From the NCBI RefSeq assembly GCF_020092905.1, contig NZ_JAGSGB010000002.1, positions 806,001 through 870,000 on the forward strand: DNA of 64,000 nt, written 5' to 3'. Below the pieces are notes generated by a model. It was not told the origin of the DNA. It ran no database searches and saw only the letters and a program-made list of their open reading frames with translations. The DNA is from Pacificimonas aurantium (GTDB taxonomy: Bacteria > Pseudomonadota > Alphaproteobacteria > Sphingomonadales > Sphingomonadaceae). Of this stretch, positions 7,622 to 18,443 are shown piece by piece. A program made the translations under genes and the position numbers. Each line of letters begins with the position of its first letter. Within the stretch, counting starts at the first letter, position 1.

Positions 7622-9946
7622 ATGCTGGCGAAACCGAACGGATCACGCCCCGTGCGAAACCGAACCCTGCCCTCAGAGGCGAAGAAGACGGCGAGAAGCG
7701 AAAAACGCGCCGATCTCCTCGGCGCCCACGTCGCAGCGCACCGCGAACTGGTGAAGCAAGCCGCCATGAATTTCCTGCTTGGGTGGCTGCTGCTTTACGG
7801 CATGCTCATCTGGGCATCGGGCGAGACCGAGCTGCCGCTTTACGCCGCAGGAGCTTCCGCTGCCGGCGTGCTGACCTTGTGCGCATTGTCCCGGCTGAAG
7901 GCGTTTGGGGGGACGACGCCGCAGCTCATCGTCGGTATTCTCGCCTCCCTGATCGGCATGGTCCCGATCTTCGTGCTGGGATTTCTCTACCTGCCCGGTG
8001 CAGCACCCATGGCGCAAACGGCCCTGACCGGCACACTGGCGCTTGCGCTCGCCTTCGGGTCCGCCCTTATGCGCCATCTGCCCGGAGGACCTAGTCTCAA
8101 CGTCCTTCTCCTCGGCTCGATCTTCGTCGCGTCGCTCGGGGAGGCGTTCGGCCCTGTCGGCTGGAGCGTCGGCGGAGCCACGATCTTTCTCGCCTGGCAG
8201 TTTGCCGGAGTCGTCGACCGCTCGCGCAAAGGTCTCGCCGAACGCATGGAGCGCGAACAGAGCCTTGAAGAGACGTCCCAGTCCGTCCAGGCGCTTTTGA
8301 GCGAGTTCGAAGAGCATGGCTCCGACTGGCTGTTCGCCGTCGACGAGCGCGGCCAGATTCGCAAGCCCACGCGCCGGTTTGCCGAAGCCATGGGCTGCGA
8401 TCCGTCCGAACTGGACGGGCGCCGGCTCTGCGAGTTGTTCGAGCCCGGCGACATGCGCCGCGAGCTTATCAACCACCTGTCGCAGCGAACCGCCTTTCGC
8501 AGGCTGCGCCTACCGGTCGCCGCGGGAAAGGAACAGCGCTTCTGGTCGCTGAGCGCCCGCCCGGTCAGCGAAGCCAGCGGCATTGCCATGCGCGGCGTCA
8601 TGACCGACGTAACGACGGAGGCGCAGGCCGAGGCCCGCGTACACCGCATGGCGCATTATGACGCCCTGACCGACCTTCCCAACCGGCTGTCCTTCACGGA
8701 ACAGGCCGAGATCGCCGTCTCCGGAGCAACTGCGACGAACCGGTGCGGACTGTTGTTCGTCGATCTGGATCACTTCAAGGCGGTCAACGACGTTTACGGC
8801 CACCGGGCCGGCGATGTCCTGCTGCAGACGACGGCGGAACGGCTGAAACAGGTCGTGTCCTCCAGCGGGCTGGTGGCCCGACTGGGCGGCGACGAATTCG
8901 CGATCCTTATTCCCTCCGGCGCCAGCCCGGCAGGCGTCGAGGAACTGGCAGAACGCATTGCGACCACGGTCTCCGACGTCGTGCGCCACGACGGTCTGGC
9001 GCTCGAGCCGACGGTGAGCATCGGGCTTGCGATCGCGCCGGACGACGCCACCGGGCTCAAGGAGCTGTTGCACCAGGCAGACATGGCGCTCTACGCCTCC
9101 AAGCAGGACGGCCGAAACTGCTGGCGCCGATTTGACCGGCAGATGGATGAAACGGCGCAAAGCCGGCGGGCGCTGGCCACGGAAATGAAGGCCGCCCTGA
9201 AGCGCGGCGAGTTTCGCCTGTTCTATCAGCCCATCGTGCACGCCAAGACGCTCGAACTGCGCGGCTTCGAAACGCTGGTCCGCTGGATCCACCCGACGCG
9301 CGGCTTCGTCTCGCCGGGAGATTTCATCCCGATTGCCGAGGAAAGCGGGTTCATCCGCGATCTGGGCGCGTGGATCCTGGAGACCGCGATGGAGGAAGCG
9401 GCCACCTGGCCGGACCATATCAATATTGCCGTGAACGTGTCGCCTATGCAGCTGCGCGGCAGCGAGTTCGAACGCACGGTTACCGATGCCCTCGCAAGCA
9501 CCCGCCTCGCCCCCACCCGTCTGGAACTGGAGATCACGGAAAGCGTGCTGCTGGAGCAGAGCGATAGCGGCATTGCGTCACTGAAGCGGCTACGCACCCG
9601 CGGCGTTCGCTTCTCGCTGGACGATTTCGGGACCGGTTTCTCGTCGCTCAGCTATCTTCGCACCTTCCCCTTCAACAAGGTGAAGATCGACCGCTCGTTC
9701 GTGAACGACATGGGCGATGGCGGCAGCTGCTACGCGATCGTGAAGGCCGTGCTGAGCCTGGCACGCGACATGGGCATGGTGACCGTGGCGGAAGGCATCG
9801 AATTGCCCGGTCAGCTGGCCGCGCTGCAGCAAATGGGCTGCGACCAAATCCAGGGCTTCCTGATCAGCAAGCCGCTCCCGCTCGAGGACGCGCGCGAACA
9901 GGTGGCTCAGGCCTCCGACACATACCGGCTTCCGCGTACCGCCTGA
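7622..9946 (+). CDS. membrane PAS-GGDEF-EAL c-di-GMP turnover protein
   Basis: 774 residues. After a basic N-terminus, about five membrane helices span residues 50-205. A PAS-like domain lies near 225-340 and a GGDEF domain near 345-505 with intact RLGGDEF (about residue 421). The EAL domain is near 520-765. The EAL signature reads ETL, keeping the metal-binding Glu; ITESVLLE, DDFGTG (about 666), KVKIDRSF and the QGFLISKPL lobe are intact, so phosphodiesterase activity is expected. The allosteric RxxD I-site before GGDEF is absent (SSSG). It is probably bifunctional or mainly a phosphodiesterase controlling motility or biofilm formation. It stands alone, with a convergent ABC exporter downstream. 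Confidence 0.92.
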   Translation: MLAKPNGSRPVRNRTLPSEAKKTARSEKRADLLGAHVAAHRELVKQAAMNFLLGWLLLYGMLIWASGETELPLYAAGASAAGVLTLCALSRLKAFGGTTPQLIVGILASLIGMVPIFVLGFLYLPGAAPMAQTALTGTLALALAFGSALMRHLPGGPSLNVLLLGSIFVASLGEAFGPVGWSVGGATIFLAWQFAGVVDRSRKGLAERMEREQSLEETSQSVQALLSEFEEHGSDWLFAVDERGQIRKPTRRFAEAMGCDPSELDGRRLCELFEPGDMRRELINHLSQRTAFRRLRLPVAAGKEQRFWSLSARPVSEASGIAMRGVMTDVTTEAQAEARVHRMAHYDALTDLPNRLSFTEQAEIAVSGATATNRCGLLFVDLDHFKAVNDVYGHRAGDVLLQTTAERLKQVVSSSGLVARLGGDEFAILIPSGASPAGVEELAERIATTVSDVVRHDGLALEPTVSIGLAIAPDDATGLKELLHQADMALYASKQDGRNCWRRFDRQMDETAQSRRALATEMKAALKRGEFRLFYQPIVHAKTLELRGFETLVRWIHPTRGFVSPGDFIPIAEESGFIRDLGAWILETAMEEAATWPDHINIAVNVSPMQLRGSEFERTVTDALASTRLAPTRLELEITESVLLEQSDSGIASLKRLRTRGVRFSLDDFGTGFSSLSYLRTFPFNKVKIDRSFVNDMGDGGSCYAIVKAVLSLARDMGMVTVAEGIELPGQLAALQQMGCDQIQGFLISKPLPLEDAREQVAQASDTYRLPRTA

Positions 9947-9985
9947 CGATCAGGGCCAACCGAAAAGCTCCGCCCCGGACATCGG

Positions 9986-11776
9986 TCAGTCCGCCGTATC
10001 GAACTGAAGCCGCGCAAGCCGGGCGTAGAGCCCGCCGCGCGCGACGAGCGCGTCATGCGTGCCCTCGGCCACCACCCGCCCCTCGTCCATGACAACGATC
10101 CGGTCGGCGCCGCGGACGGTGGCGAGGCGGTGCGCGATGACGATGGTGGTGCGCCCCTGCATCAGCCTGTCGAGCGCCTCCTGCACGTCGCGTTCGGACT
10201 CGGCATCGAGCGCACTGGTGGCCTCGTCGAGGAGGAGAACCGGGGCGTCCTTGAGGATTGCGCGCGCAATGGCGAGCCGCTGGCGCTGTCCGCCGGATAG
10301 CCTGGTCCCCGCTTCGCCCAGATAGGTGTCGAGCCCCTCCGGAAGCGCCCGCAGGAAGGTGGCTGCATTGGCAGCCTCGGCCGCCGCCCAGATCTCATCG
10401 TCGCCGGCAGAGGGCCGGCCATAGGCGATGTTCGCCCGGGCGGTTGCGGCAAAGACTACCGTTTCCTGCGGCACCACCGACAGGCGCGCGCGAAGCTCGG
10501 CCGGATCGGCGCGGTCTATCGGGACACCGTCGAGGCAAAGACAGCCCGACTGCGGATCGTAGAAACGCTGGATCAACTGAAACAAGGTTGATTTGCCGGC
10601 GCCCGACGGCCCGACCACGGCGACCGTTTCGCCGGCTTCGACGGTCAAGGAGAAATCATGCAGCGCGGGGTCGTCGGGCTTCGTCGGGTAGCGGAACTCC
10701 ACATGCTCGAAGCGCAGCTGTCCCTTCGGCGGCACCGGCAAGGCGACAGGCTGGGCGGGTGCGCAAATGACCGGCACCTGTTCCAGCAGCTCGCCCATGC
10801 GGCCCGCCGCGCCCGCACCGCGCATCACGTCGGAATAGGTCTCCGTCAGTGCGCCGAAGGCTCCGGCAACGATCGCGGCGGCGAAAATGAACGCGGTTAT
10901 CGTGCCGCCGGTGATCTCCCCGGTGATGACGTCGATCGCGCCTTCCCAAAGGACGAGGGTGATAGCGCCAAAGATGAGGAAGATCACGACGGAGGTCATC
11001 ACCGCACGGATCGCGATTCGCAGCTTTGCCGCGCCAAAAGCCGCATCGACGGCATCGGAGAAGCGGCGGCTTTCGCGCCCCTCCTGCGTGAAGGCCTGGA
11101 CGATGCGGATCGCGCCGAGCGTTTCCACCACGATCGCGCCAACATCGGCGACGCGGTCCTGGCTGCGGCGGCTGAGACTTTGGACCCGTCGCCCGAGTAT
11201 GACGATGGGACCGAGGACGAGCGGAATGACCAGCATCAGGAGGCCGGTCAGCTTCGGACTGAGGTAGAGCAGATAGAACAGGCCGCCGACGCCCATGAAG
11301 AGGTTGCGCAGCGCGACGGAGAAGCTGGTACCGACCACCTGCTCAATGACGGACGTATCCGCCGTAAGGCGCGAGGCGATCTCTGACGGGCGGTTCTCCT
11401 CGAAGAAGCCGGGATCGAGCGAAAGCAGATGGCGGTGCACAGCCTGGCGAAGGTCGGCCACCACCCGCTCCCCGAGCCACGACACGAAGTAGAAGCGCAC
11501 GGCGGTGGCGAGCGCGAGCACGACCACGATTCCCAGCAGGCCGAGGAAATAGGGCGAGATGGTCGACGGGTCTTCATTGCCGAAGCCGCGGTCGACGATG
11601 AGCTTCAGCCCCTGCGGAATGGCCAGGGTCGATCCCGCGGCGAACAGCAGGGCCACGAAGGCGGCAGCCAGCTGGAAGGGATAGCGGCGGGCGAAGTCCC
11701 AGACGATCTTCAGCTTCGAAATGCGCTTGCGTTCGCCTTCGGGCGAAAGCGTTCGGGACGAAGAGGAGCTACTCAT
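9986..11776 (-). CDS. ABC exporter half-transporter (MsbA/LmrA type)
   Basis: 596 residues: one six-helix membrane domain (residues about 30-330) fused to one ATPase domain. Walker A GPSGAGKST, signature LSGGQRQRLAIARAIL, Walker B APVLLLDEATSALD and the switch His in VIAHRLATV are all intact. Type IV exporters of this layout dimerise and flip lipids, or export drugs or peptides. The specific substrate is not readable; the usual database label would be an MsbA-like lipid A or multidrug exporter. A very Ser-rich N-terminus is unusual. It is monocistronic, convergent with the GGDEF-EAL gene. Confidence 0.9.
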   Translation of the reverse strand: MSSSSSSRTLSPEGERKRISKLKIVWDFARRYPFQLAAAFVALLFAAGSTLAIPQGLKLIVDRGFGNEDPSTISPYFLGLLGIVVVLALATAVRFYFVSWLGERVVADLRQAVHRHLLSLDPGFFEENRPSEIASRLTADTSVIEQVVGTSFSVALRNLFMGVGGLFYLLYLSPKLTGLLMLVIPLVLGPIVILGRRVQSLSRRSQDRVADVGAIVVETLGAIRIVQAFTQEGRESRRFSDAVDAAFGAAKLRIAIRAVMTSVVIFLIFGAITLVLWEGAIDVITGEITGGTITAFIFAAAIVAGAFGALTETYSDVMRGAGAAGRMGELLEQVPVICAPAQPVALPVPPKGQLRFEHVEFRYPTKPDDPALHDFSLTVEAGETVAVVGPSGAGKSTLFQLIQRFYDPQSGCLCLDGVPIDRADPAELRARLSVVPQETVVFAATARANIAYGRPSAGDDEIWAAAEAANAATFLRALPEGLDTYLGEAGTRLSGGQRQRLAIARAILKDAPVLLLDEATSALDAESERDVQEALDRLMQGRTTIVIAHRLATVRGADRIVVMDEGRVVAEGTHDALVARGGLYARLARLQFDTAD

Positions 11777-11843
11777 GCGCGCGGCCTTACGCCGCTACAC
11801 CCCTGCCGCCAAGCAGTGTCCCTGCTGCCTTTCAGCGCGGCCG

Positions 11844-12215
11844 CTAAGGCCGCGGCGGCCAGACGACCTGCAAGCGCGATGTCGTGGCTGTACGGTCGGG
11901 CGGGGGCGGGAATTGCGGCAGGCGGAAAAACAGATTGTCGGTCTCACGCATGAGGATGGCGCTGTCGCAGGGTCGAACGACGTCGTAGTCGGTCATGAGC
12001 CCGTTTCGGTCCACCTCGACCTCGACCAGAACGGCGCAGCGATCGCCGCGAATCTCGGCGGACCGGGGCATGGTCTGGTGGGCCGCGACATGCGCCTCGG
12101 CGGCGAGGCGCCACTGTCCCGCAGCGGCATGAGTAGTCGCCGGGAGAAGCGCGATGAGCCCAGCCGCGATGACGAACAGACCGACCCGCACTCCCGTCAT
12201 TCTCCTGGCCTGCAT
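11844..12215 (-). CDS. small exported protein with TonB C-terminal-like fold
   Basis: 123 residues with a clear signal peptide (VGLFVIAAGLIALLPATTHA). The rest resembles a single TonB_C-like unit: CAVLVEVEVDRNGLMTDYDV followed by a polar stretch and a Pro-rich FPPPPD region. It lacks the Pro-rich periplasmic spacer and ExbB-contact helix of true TonB, so it is not an energy transducer in the usual sense. The two Cys may form a disulfide. An alternative ATG at 12200 has AGGAGA almost touching it, so the start is uncertain. Function unknown; lies downstream of recA on the same strand. Confidence 0.55.
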   Translation of the reverse strand: MQARRMTGVRVGLFVIAAGLIALLPATTHAAAGQWRLAAEAHVAAHQTMPRSAEIRGDRCAVLVEVEVDRNGLMTDYDVVRPCDSAILMRETDNLFFRLPQFPPPPDRTATTSRLQVVWPPRP

Positions 12216-12323
12216 GACACCAGGTGCCCGCTTAGCGGCAGAAAGAAGACGCCTGCGTAAAGCTTATATGACGTTTCCGAGACCGCCGCGCGCGGCAGCG
12301 CAGGGACGCCACGGCCACTTCCC

Positions 12324-13373
<1,050 letters not shown>

Positions 13374-13455
13374 GTCCGACCTCCCTAGCTGGCCCCTTCG
13401 GAGCGTTCAACGAGAGTCGGCGTACCTGTTTTGTTCCGAACGCGCAAGCCGCGAT

Positions 13456-13470
13456 GTTCCCGTTGCGTTC
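13456..13470 (-). promoter_or_regulatory. SOS/LexA box (GTTC-N7-GTTC) before recA
   Basis: GTTCCCGTTGCGTTC is a perfect direct-repeat LexA site of the alphaproteobacterial type (GTTC-N7-GTTC). It is positioned 83 bases upstream of the recA start codon and 26 bases beyond the 3' end of cckA. Recognition is based on the known alphaproteobacterial consensus. Confidence 0.75.
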
Positions 13471-13495
13471 ACATTGGACCCGGTCTTTTGGTGCG

Positions 13496-15928
13496 TCAGT
13501 CGCTCAGGGCCTGCGAGACCCGCGCCGCGATCTCTCCGACGCTGAAGGGCTTCGCGAGGAAGCCGGCATGCTCCATGTCGAGCGAACTGCGCAGTTGCTC
13601 CTCGGCATAGCCGGACATGAAGATGATCCTGAGGTCGGGATGTAGGCCGCGCGCCTTCTCGACCAGTGCCGGTCCGTCCATCACCGGCATCACGACGTCG
13701 GTGATGAGAAGGTCGGGCGGCTGATCCATGGCCTCAAGTTTTTCGAGAGCATCCTCGCCGTCATTGGCAACGACGACCTTATATCCCTTCCGCACCAGGG
13801 CCCGCTCCGCCACCGCGCGTACCATCGCCTCATCCTCCGCGATCAAAATCGTACCGCTGCCGAAGCCGCCGTCGGCAATCTCGGTCGTCTTGGGTTTCTC
13901 CTGCACCGCGGCGGGGGCTTCCTGTTCCGGCAGGTAAATGGTCATGGTTGCACCCACGCCGGGCTCGGAATCGGCAAAGATGAAGCCGCCAGACTGCTTG
14001 ATGATGCCGTAGACCGTCGAAAGGCCTAGGCCCGTGCCCCGACCGATCTCCTTGGTGGTGAAGAACGGCTCGAAAATCTTGCCGAGAACTTCCGGCGGAA
14101 TGCCGCTGCCCGTGTCCTTCACCGCAATTGCAACATAGTCGGCGGGCGGCATGCCCTCCCGGTTCAGCCGCTTGGCCTCGGCAGGGTCAACGCTGAACGT
14201 CGTGATCGTCAGCTCTCCGCCGTCCGGCATGGCATCGCGCGCGTTCACCGCCAGATTGATGATAACCTGTTCCATCTGCCCGGGATCGGCCCTGACCGGG
14301 GCCAGGCCGCGTCCATGTTCGACCTTCAGGCTGATGCGCTCGCCGAGCAGCCGTTTCAGGAGGTGCGAGAGCTCTCCCACGATATCGGAAACGTACAGCA
14401 GCTGGGGCCGCAGCGTCTGCTGACGCGAGAAGGCAAGCAGTTGGCGAACCAGGTTCGCGGCGCGGTTCGCGTTCTGCCGCACCTGATTGACATCGTCGAA
14501 GTCCGGATCGCCGGGCGTGTGACGCATCAGCATCAAGTCGCAATAGCCGATGATCGCGGTAAGGATGTTGTTGAAATCATGCGCAACGCCGCCAGCGAGC
14601 TGGCCAACGGCCTGCATCTTCGTCGCCTGCGTAATCTGCCGCTCAAGCTTCCGCTGCTCTCGGTTGTCTTTCAGCGACAGGACAACGGCGGGGCCACCTA
14701 GCCAAGGCGCGCGCCCGACGGTCAGAGTGACCGGTTCTTCCGGACGCTGTTTCAGCCGTACGCTGATGTCGCGCGCGCCGTCTGCATTCGCAGCCCGCCG
14801 CACCAGATTGGATACGGCGGACTTGTCCTCCTCCTCGACGAGATCGGACGGATAGAGGACGCCGTCCTCGTCCTCGGGTTCGATGCCGGCTGCGGCACGG
14901 AAAGCATCGTTCATCACAACCAACTGACTGTCTCTGTCGGCCAGCGCCAAGCCAATAGGAAGCACGCCCAGAAGCTGGGGCAATTCCGTCGGCATCCCTT
15001 CGCTAGGACGTTCCCCGGGCACCCGGTCGCGAAGGAGAAACAGATAGGCCTCCGCGCGGCGCCCCTCGTCGAAGAGCGGCAACCGGGTAGTCTGGATGGG
15101 CTTGCGCTCGGCACCGGAGACCGGTGTCAGCCAGCTTTCCTCCCCCGTTTCGCTATCCTCCTCGGCGAAGATGAGTGCCCCGGCATTGAGGTCCATGTCC
15201 CCCTCCGCCTCGACGGCATCGACAAACCAGCCGTTCGCCGCCACGATATTGCCCTCACCGTCGGTCATGAGAGCGCCGAGACCGGTGCGGGTCAGCCAGG
15301 CTCCGAGGCTGCCAGAGATGAGGTCCGCCAGATCGTCGCGCGCCTTGTCGACGCGGTCGCGCCGCAGCGTCCACAGGAGATATTGCCGCTCGGCTTCGGC
15401 CGGACGGACGGTGATGCGCAGCCGACGCGAGAAGCCGTCGCCGCCGGTCAGCTCCAGATCGGCGAAGCCGCTGCCGTCGCGCCGGGCCGCGGCCGCCGCA
15501 TTCTGGATGGCCTGCTGCGCCGCGCTGCCGGGCGGCGCCAGATCGAACGGCGACGGAAAGCCGCCCGCACGCGCACCGTAAGCGGCATTGGCCGAGATGA
15601 GGCGCGAACCGGAATCGGTGATGGCCAGAGCCGCCTGCTGTGATTCCAGCGCGGCCCGAACCAGCGCCCAGTCGATCCGGCCGCCGCCCTTGCGGGCCTT
15701 TCCGAGCGCGCCGGCATATGTGACGATCGCGCTGGCAAGGACGAGCGCGGCGAAGAGGGCGGCGAACTGCCAGACGCCGAGAGCATAGGCCACGAGTCCG
15801 GCAGACAGGACCGACAACAGGACCGCCGCGACGACGACGAGCCATAACCCGCGCGTCACGCCGGGCACCGTCGGCCATTCCGTAGGGTCCGGCAATTGAT
15901 CTGCGCGGACCGGTCCCTGGCTTGCCAT
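13496..15928 (-). CDS. cckA: cell-cycle hybrid histidine kinase CckA
   Basis: 810 residues from the ATG at 15928, which has GAGG before it; a longer frame to 16000 lacks support. Two membrane helices (about residues 25-75) precede two PAS-like sensor modules (about 90-370). The HisKA domain has His450 in [14 protein letters not shown]. The ATPase domain has [17 protein letters not shown] and [14 protein letters not shown]. The C-terminal receiver has Asp744 in [14 protein letters not shown]. This order and the HDFNN box are diagnostic of CckA. In alphaproteobacteria CckA phosphorylates CtrA (and CpdR) through ChpT and switches to phosphatase on c-di-GMP. A CtrA box in this window (42909) shows a possible output. 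Confidence 0.93.
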   Translation of the reverse strand: MASQGPVRADQLPDPTEWPTVPGVTRGLWLVVVAAVLLSVLSAGLVAYALGVWQFAALFAALVLASAIVTYAGALGKARKGGGRIDWALVRAALESQQAALAITDSGSRLISANAAYGARAGGFPSPFDLAPPGSAAQQAIQNAAAAARRDGSGFADLELTGGDGFSRRLRITVRPAEAERQYLLWTLRRDRVDKARDDLADLISGSLGAWLTRTGLGALMTDGEGNIVAANGWFVDAVEAEGDMDLNAGALIFAEEDSETGEESWLTPVSGAERKPIQTTRLPLFDEGRRAEAYLFLLRDRVPGERPSEGMPTELPQLLGVLPIGLALADRDSQLVVMNDAFRAAAGIEPEDEDGVLYPSDLVEEEDKSAVSNLVRRAANADGARDISVRLKQRPEEPVTLTVGRAPWLGGPAVVLSLKDNREQRKLERQITQATKMQAVGQLAGGVAHDFNNILTAIIGYCDLMLMRHTPGDPDFDDVNQVRQNANRAANLVRQLLAFSRQQTLRPQLLYVSDIVGELSHLLKRLLGERISLKVEHGRGLAPVRADPGQMEQVIINLAVNARDAMPDGGELTITTFSVDPAEAKRLNREGMPPADYVAIAVKDTGSGIPPEVLGKIFEPFFTTKEIGRGTGLGLSTVYGIIKQSGGFIFADSEPGVGATMTIYLPEQEAPAAVQEKPKTTEIADGGFGSGTILIAEDEAMVRAVAERALVRKGYKVVVANDGEDALEKLEAMDQPPDLLITDVVMPVMDGPALVEKARGLHPDLRIIFMSGYAEEQLRSSLDMEHAGFLAKPFSVGEIAARVSQALSD

Positions 15929-16031
15929 CCTCAACCCCCTTTCGCCTTCCGATTGGGTGGTTTGGCGAGGATTGGCAAGACCATAGCCGCCGCTTGGCAC
16001 GGCTGAAGGCCGTCCCGAGGAAGCTCTCGAA

Positions 16032-16343
16032 CTAGCGGCTTTTGTCTTCCAGAAGCGCCTTCGTTCCGCGGCCGAACATCTGCGATAGCTTGTCGCCCAT
16101 CGCCGCGAGGACCCCTCTGACGGTGATCGTGACGACTACCTCGGCGTCATCCACCTGCAAACGCGCCGACGCACTCTGCCCGAGCGCGGAATAGTCGAGG
16201 AGCATTGTGTCACCGTCCCACTGATGCCGGCTTTCCCCGCCTGGGAGGAGGCCGAGCAGGTTGGGCAGCCCTTCCTCCAGCTTGCGCTTCGCTTCTTCGC
16301 GACCAAGGCCGTGGCGAACCGACTGCGTAAATGTGCGCTCCAT
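16032..16343 (-). CDS. polyhydroxyalkanoate system family protein
   Basis: 103 residues from the ATG at 16343 (MERTFTQSV). It resembles the PHA granule-region family (PHA_gran_rgn): a conserved LGREEAKRKLEEGL helix, a strand set ending LDYSALGQSASARL, then VVVTITVRGVLAAM and a short Lys-rich tail. These small cytoplasmic proteins occur widely in proteobacteria, sometimes near PHA synthase genes, but their function is not established. No phaC or phasin gene is visible here. It lies 100 bases upstream of cckA on the same strand and downstream of gatB. Confidence 0.75.
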   Translation of the reverse strand: MERTFTQSVRHGLGREEAKRKLEEGLPNLLGLLPGGESRHQWDGDTMLLDYSALGQSASARLQVDDAEVVVTITVRGVLAAMGDKLSQMFGRGTKALLEDKSR

Positions 16344-16432
16344 AGACGCACAATGCGGGTCCGCCCGGCGCATTACAAGATGCCGGTCACCACATCTCGA
16401 CGGTTCGCGCGAAACCGCCCGGAACTTCGCCC

Positions 16433-17920
16433 TCAGCCGTCCAGGGCCTTCTTCAGAAGTTCGTTCACGACCTGCGGGTTGGCCTGGCCCTTCGTCGCCT
16501 TCATCGTCTGACCGACGAAGAAGCCGAACAGCTTTTCCTTGCCGCCCTTATACTCTGCGACCTTGTCCGGATTGGCCTCCAGAACCTTCGCGATCTCCGC
16601 TTCGATGGCGCCGGTGTCCGAGACCTGCTTCATGCCGCGTTCCTCGACGATCTTTTCCGGATCGTCGCCGGTTTCCAGCATGATCGCGAAGACATCCTTC
16701 GCCAGGCGTCCCGACAGCGTGCCGTCGCCGATCAAGGCGAGCAGCTGCGCGCCCTGGTCAGCGGATATCGGGCTGTCGGCAATGGACTTGCCCTCCTTGT
16801 TGAGCGCTCCGAACAGATCGGAGATCAGCCAGTTCGACGCCGCCTTGGCAACGTCGGCGGCCTCCTTCTTCTGCTTCAGCGCCGTCTCGTTCAACAGCAG
16901 CTCGAAATAGGCCGCGGTTTCCTGCTCCGCCGTCAGGACCGAGGCGTTGTAGGCACTGATTCCCAGCTGCTCCATATAGCGGACACGCTTCGTGTCGGGC
17001 AGTTCGGGCAAGTCCTTGCGGCAATCCTCGACGAAGGCATCGTCGAATTCGAGCGGCAGAAGGTCGGGATCGGGAAAATAGCGATAATCATGTGCCTCCT
17101 CCTTCGAGCGGAGAGGCCGCGTTTCCATCCTGCCGGGATCGAACAGGCGCGTTTCCTGGTCGACCGTCCCGCCCGACTCGAGCACCTCGATCTGGCGCTG
17201 CGCCTCATATTCGATCGCAGCCTCGACGAAGCGCACCGAGTTCACATTCTTGCACTCGGTGCGCGTACCGAGTTCGTCGCCCGGCTTTCTGACCGAGACA
17301 TTCACGTCGGCACGCATCGATCCCTGATCCATATTTCCGTCGCACGATCCCACATAGCGCAGGATCGAGCGCAGCTTGCGCACATAGGCGCCGGCCTCGG
17401 CCGGAGAGCGCATATCGGGCTTCGAGACGATTTCCATCAGCGCGACGCCCGACCGGTTCAGATCGACGAAGCTGTAGTCCGGATGCTGGTCGTGCATCGA
17501 CTTGCCGGCATCCTGCTCGAGGTGGATGCGCTCGATGCCGATCTCCTTGGGCTCGCCCGCTTCCGGTTCGACGGTCACGACCCCTTCACCCACGACGGGG
17601 TGCTGGAACTGCGAGATCTGATATCCCTGCGGCAGGTCGGCGTAGAAGTAGTTCTTGCGATCGAAGCGCGACCAGTTGTTGATCTGGCAGTTGAGGGCAA
17701 CACCCGTCCGCACCGCCTGGCGCACAGCCTCCCCGTTGATCACCGGCAGCATGCCCGGCATGGCCGCATCGACCAGACTGACCTGCGTGTTGGGTTCCGC
17801 GCCGAAGGCCGTCGCCGCGCCGGAAAACAGCTTCGCATTGGTCGTAACCTGCGCATGAACCTCAAGGCCGATCACGACCTCCCATTCGCTGGTTTCCCCC
17901 TGCAGGCGGTACTCAGTCAT
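16433..17920 (-). CDS. gatB: Asp-tRNA(Asn)/Glu-tRNA(Gln) amidotransferase subunit B
   Basis: 495 residues, full length. The N-terminal kinase-like domain starts [14 protein letters not shown] and holds the PGMLPVIN and [18 protein letters not shown] signatures. The C-terminal YqeY-like tail binds tRNA and ends [20 protein letters not shown]. GatB phosphorylates the misacylated Glu/Asp on tRNA and passes ammonia from GatA. Its partners gatA and gatC lie at 19522-21287 on the same strand, separated by a small membrane-protein gene and an inserted opposite-strand permease. Its start overlaps the 3' end of the upstream small gene by 8 bases. Confidence 0.97.
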   Translation of the reverse strand: MTEYRLQGETSEWEVVIGLEVHAQVTTNAKLFSGAATAFGAEPNTQVSLVDAAMPGMLPVINGEAVRQAVRTGVALNCQINNWSRFDRKNYFYADLPQGYQISQFQHPVVGEGVVTVEPEAGEPKEIGIERIHLEQDAGKSMHDQHPDYSFVDLNRSGVALMEIVSKPDMRSPAEAGAYVRKLRSILRYVGSCDGNMDQGSMRADVNVSVRKPGDELGTRTECKNVNSVRFVEAAIEYEAQRQIEVLESGGTVDQETRLFDPGRMETRPLRSKEEAHDYRYFPDPDLLPLEFDDAFVEDCRKDLPELPDTKRVRYMEQLGISAYNASVLTAEQETAAYFELLLNETALKQKKEAADVAKAASNWLISDLFGALNKEGKSIADSPISADQGAQLLALIGDGTLSGRLAKDVFAIMLETGDDPEKIVEERGMKQVSDTGAIEAEIAKVLEANPDKVAEYKGGKEKLFGFFVGQTMKATKGQANPQVVNELLKKALDG

Positions 17921-18269
17921 CTGCGGCTACTTTCAACAAATGCGCTTCGGTCTTTTTCAGCTCGTTCTCGAAGATTTCCACCCCGGGGCCCACACCCTGC
18001 ACGGAGATGTTGTTGCACATCACCACGATCAGGTCGCGATATTCGGGAAATTCGCGCAGCTGGCGTACGGCGGCGATCTTCTGCGTCGGGCCGAAATTCT
18101 TGTTTTCGATGCGCGCAAGAAGGGCATTGAAAGCCTCGTAGCGCCGCATTCTTTCGGCGCGCTGCGCAAGCGAATGGTTTTTCCAGATCGCCCGCGCCAG
18201 TGCGGCCATGGGCAGGCCGATGGCAAGGCCAAGGACGATCGCGATAAGAATACTGTCGGTCATGCTCAT
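17913..18269 (-). CDS. small membrane-anchored protein of unknown function
   Basis: About 118 residues from the ATG at 18269 ([10 protein letters not shown]; 18263 is the alternative). One N-terminal membrane helix ([19 protein letters not shown]) is followed by a cytoplasmic Arg-rich helical segment. The rest is a conserved-looking C-terminus with [21 protein letters not shown] do not recognise the family. It overlaps the gatB start by 8 bases and is almost certainly co-translated with it. Confidence 0.65.
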   Translation of the reverse strand: MSMTDSILIAIVLGLAIGLPMAALARAIWKNHSLAQRAERMRRYEAFNALLARIENKNFGPTQKIAAVRQLREFPEYRDLIVVMCNNISVQGVGPGVEIFENELKKTEAHLLKVAADD

Positions 18270-18443
18270 GCCATAGCAAATGGGAACGCCCTGCGCGCGG
18301 GAAAATGGCGCCGGAAGTCGGCACAGCGTCGAAAGCCGGCCGATCATCCGTCAAACCCGCTGCAGGGCCGCATATCCCTTACAAAAAGAAGCTTTTGCGG
18401 AACAAGCACCAATCCCGTCCGTCGTCTGAAGCGAGGAGAGACT

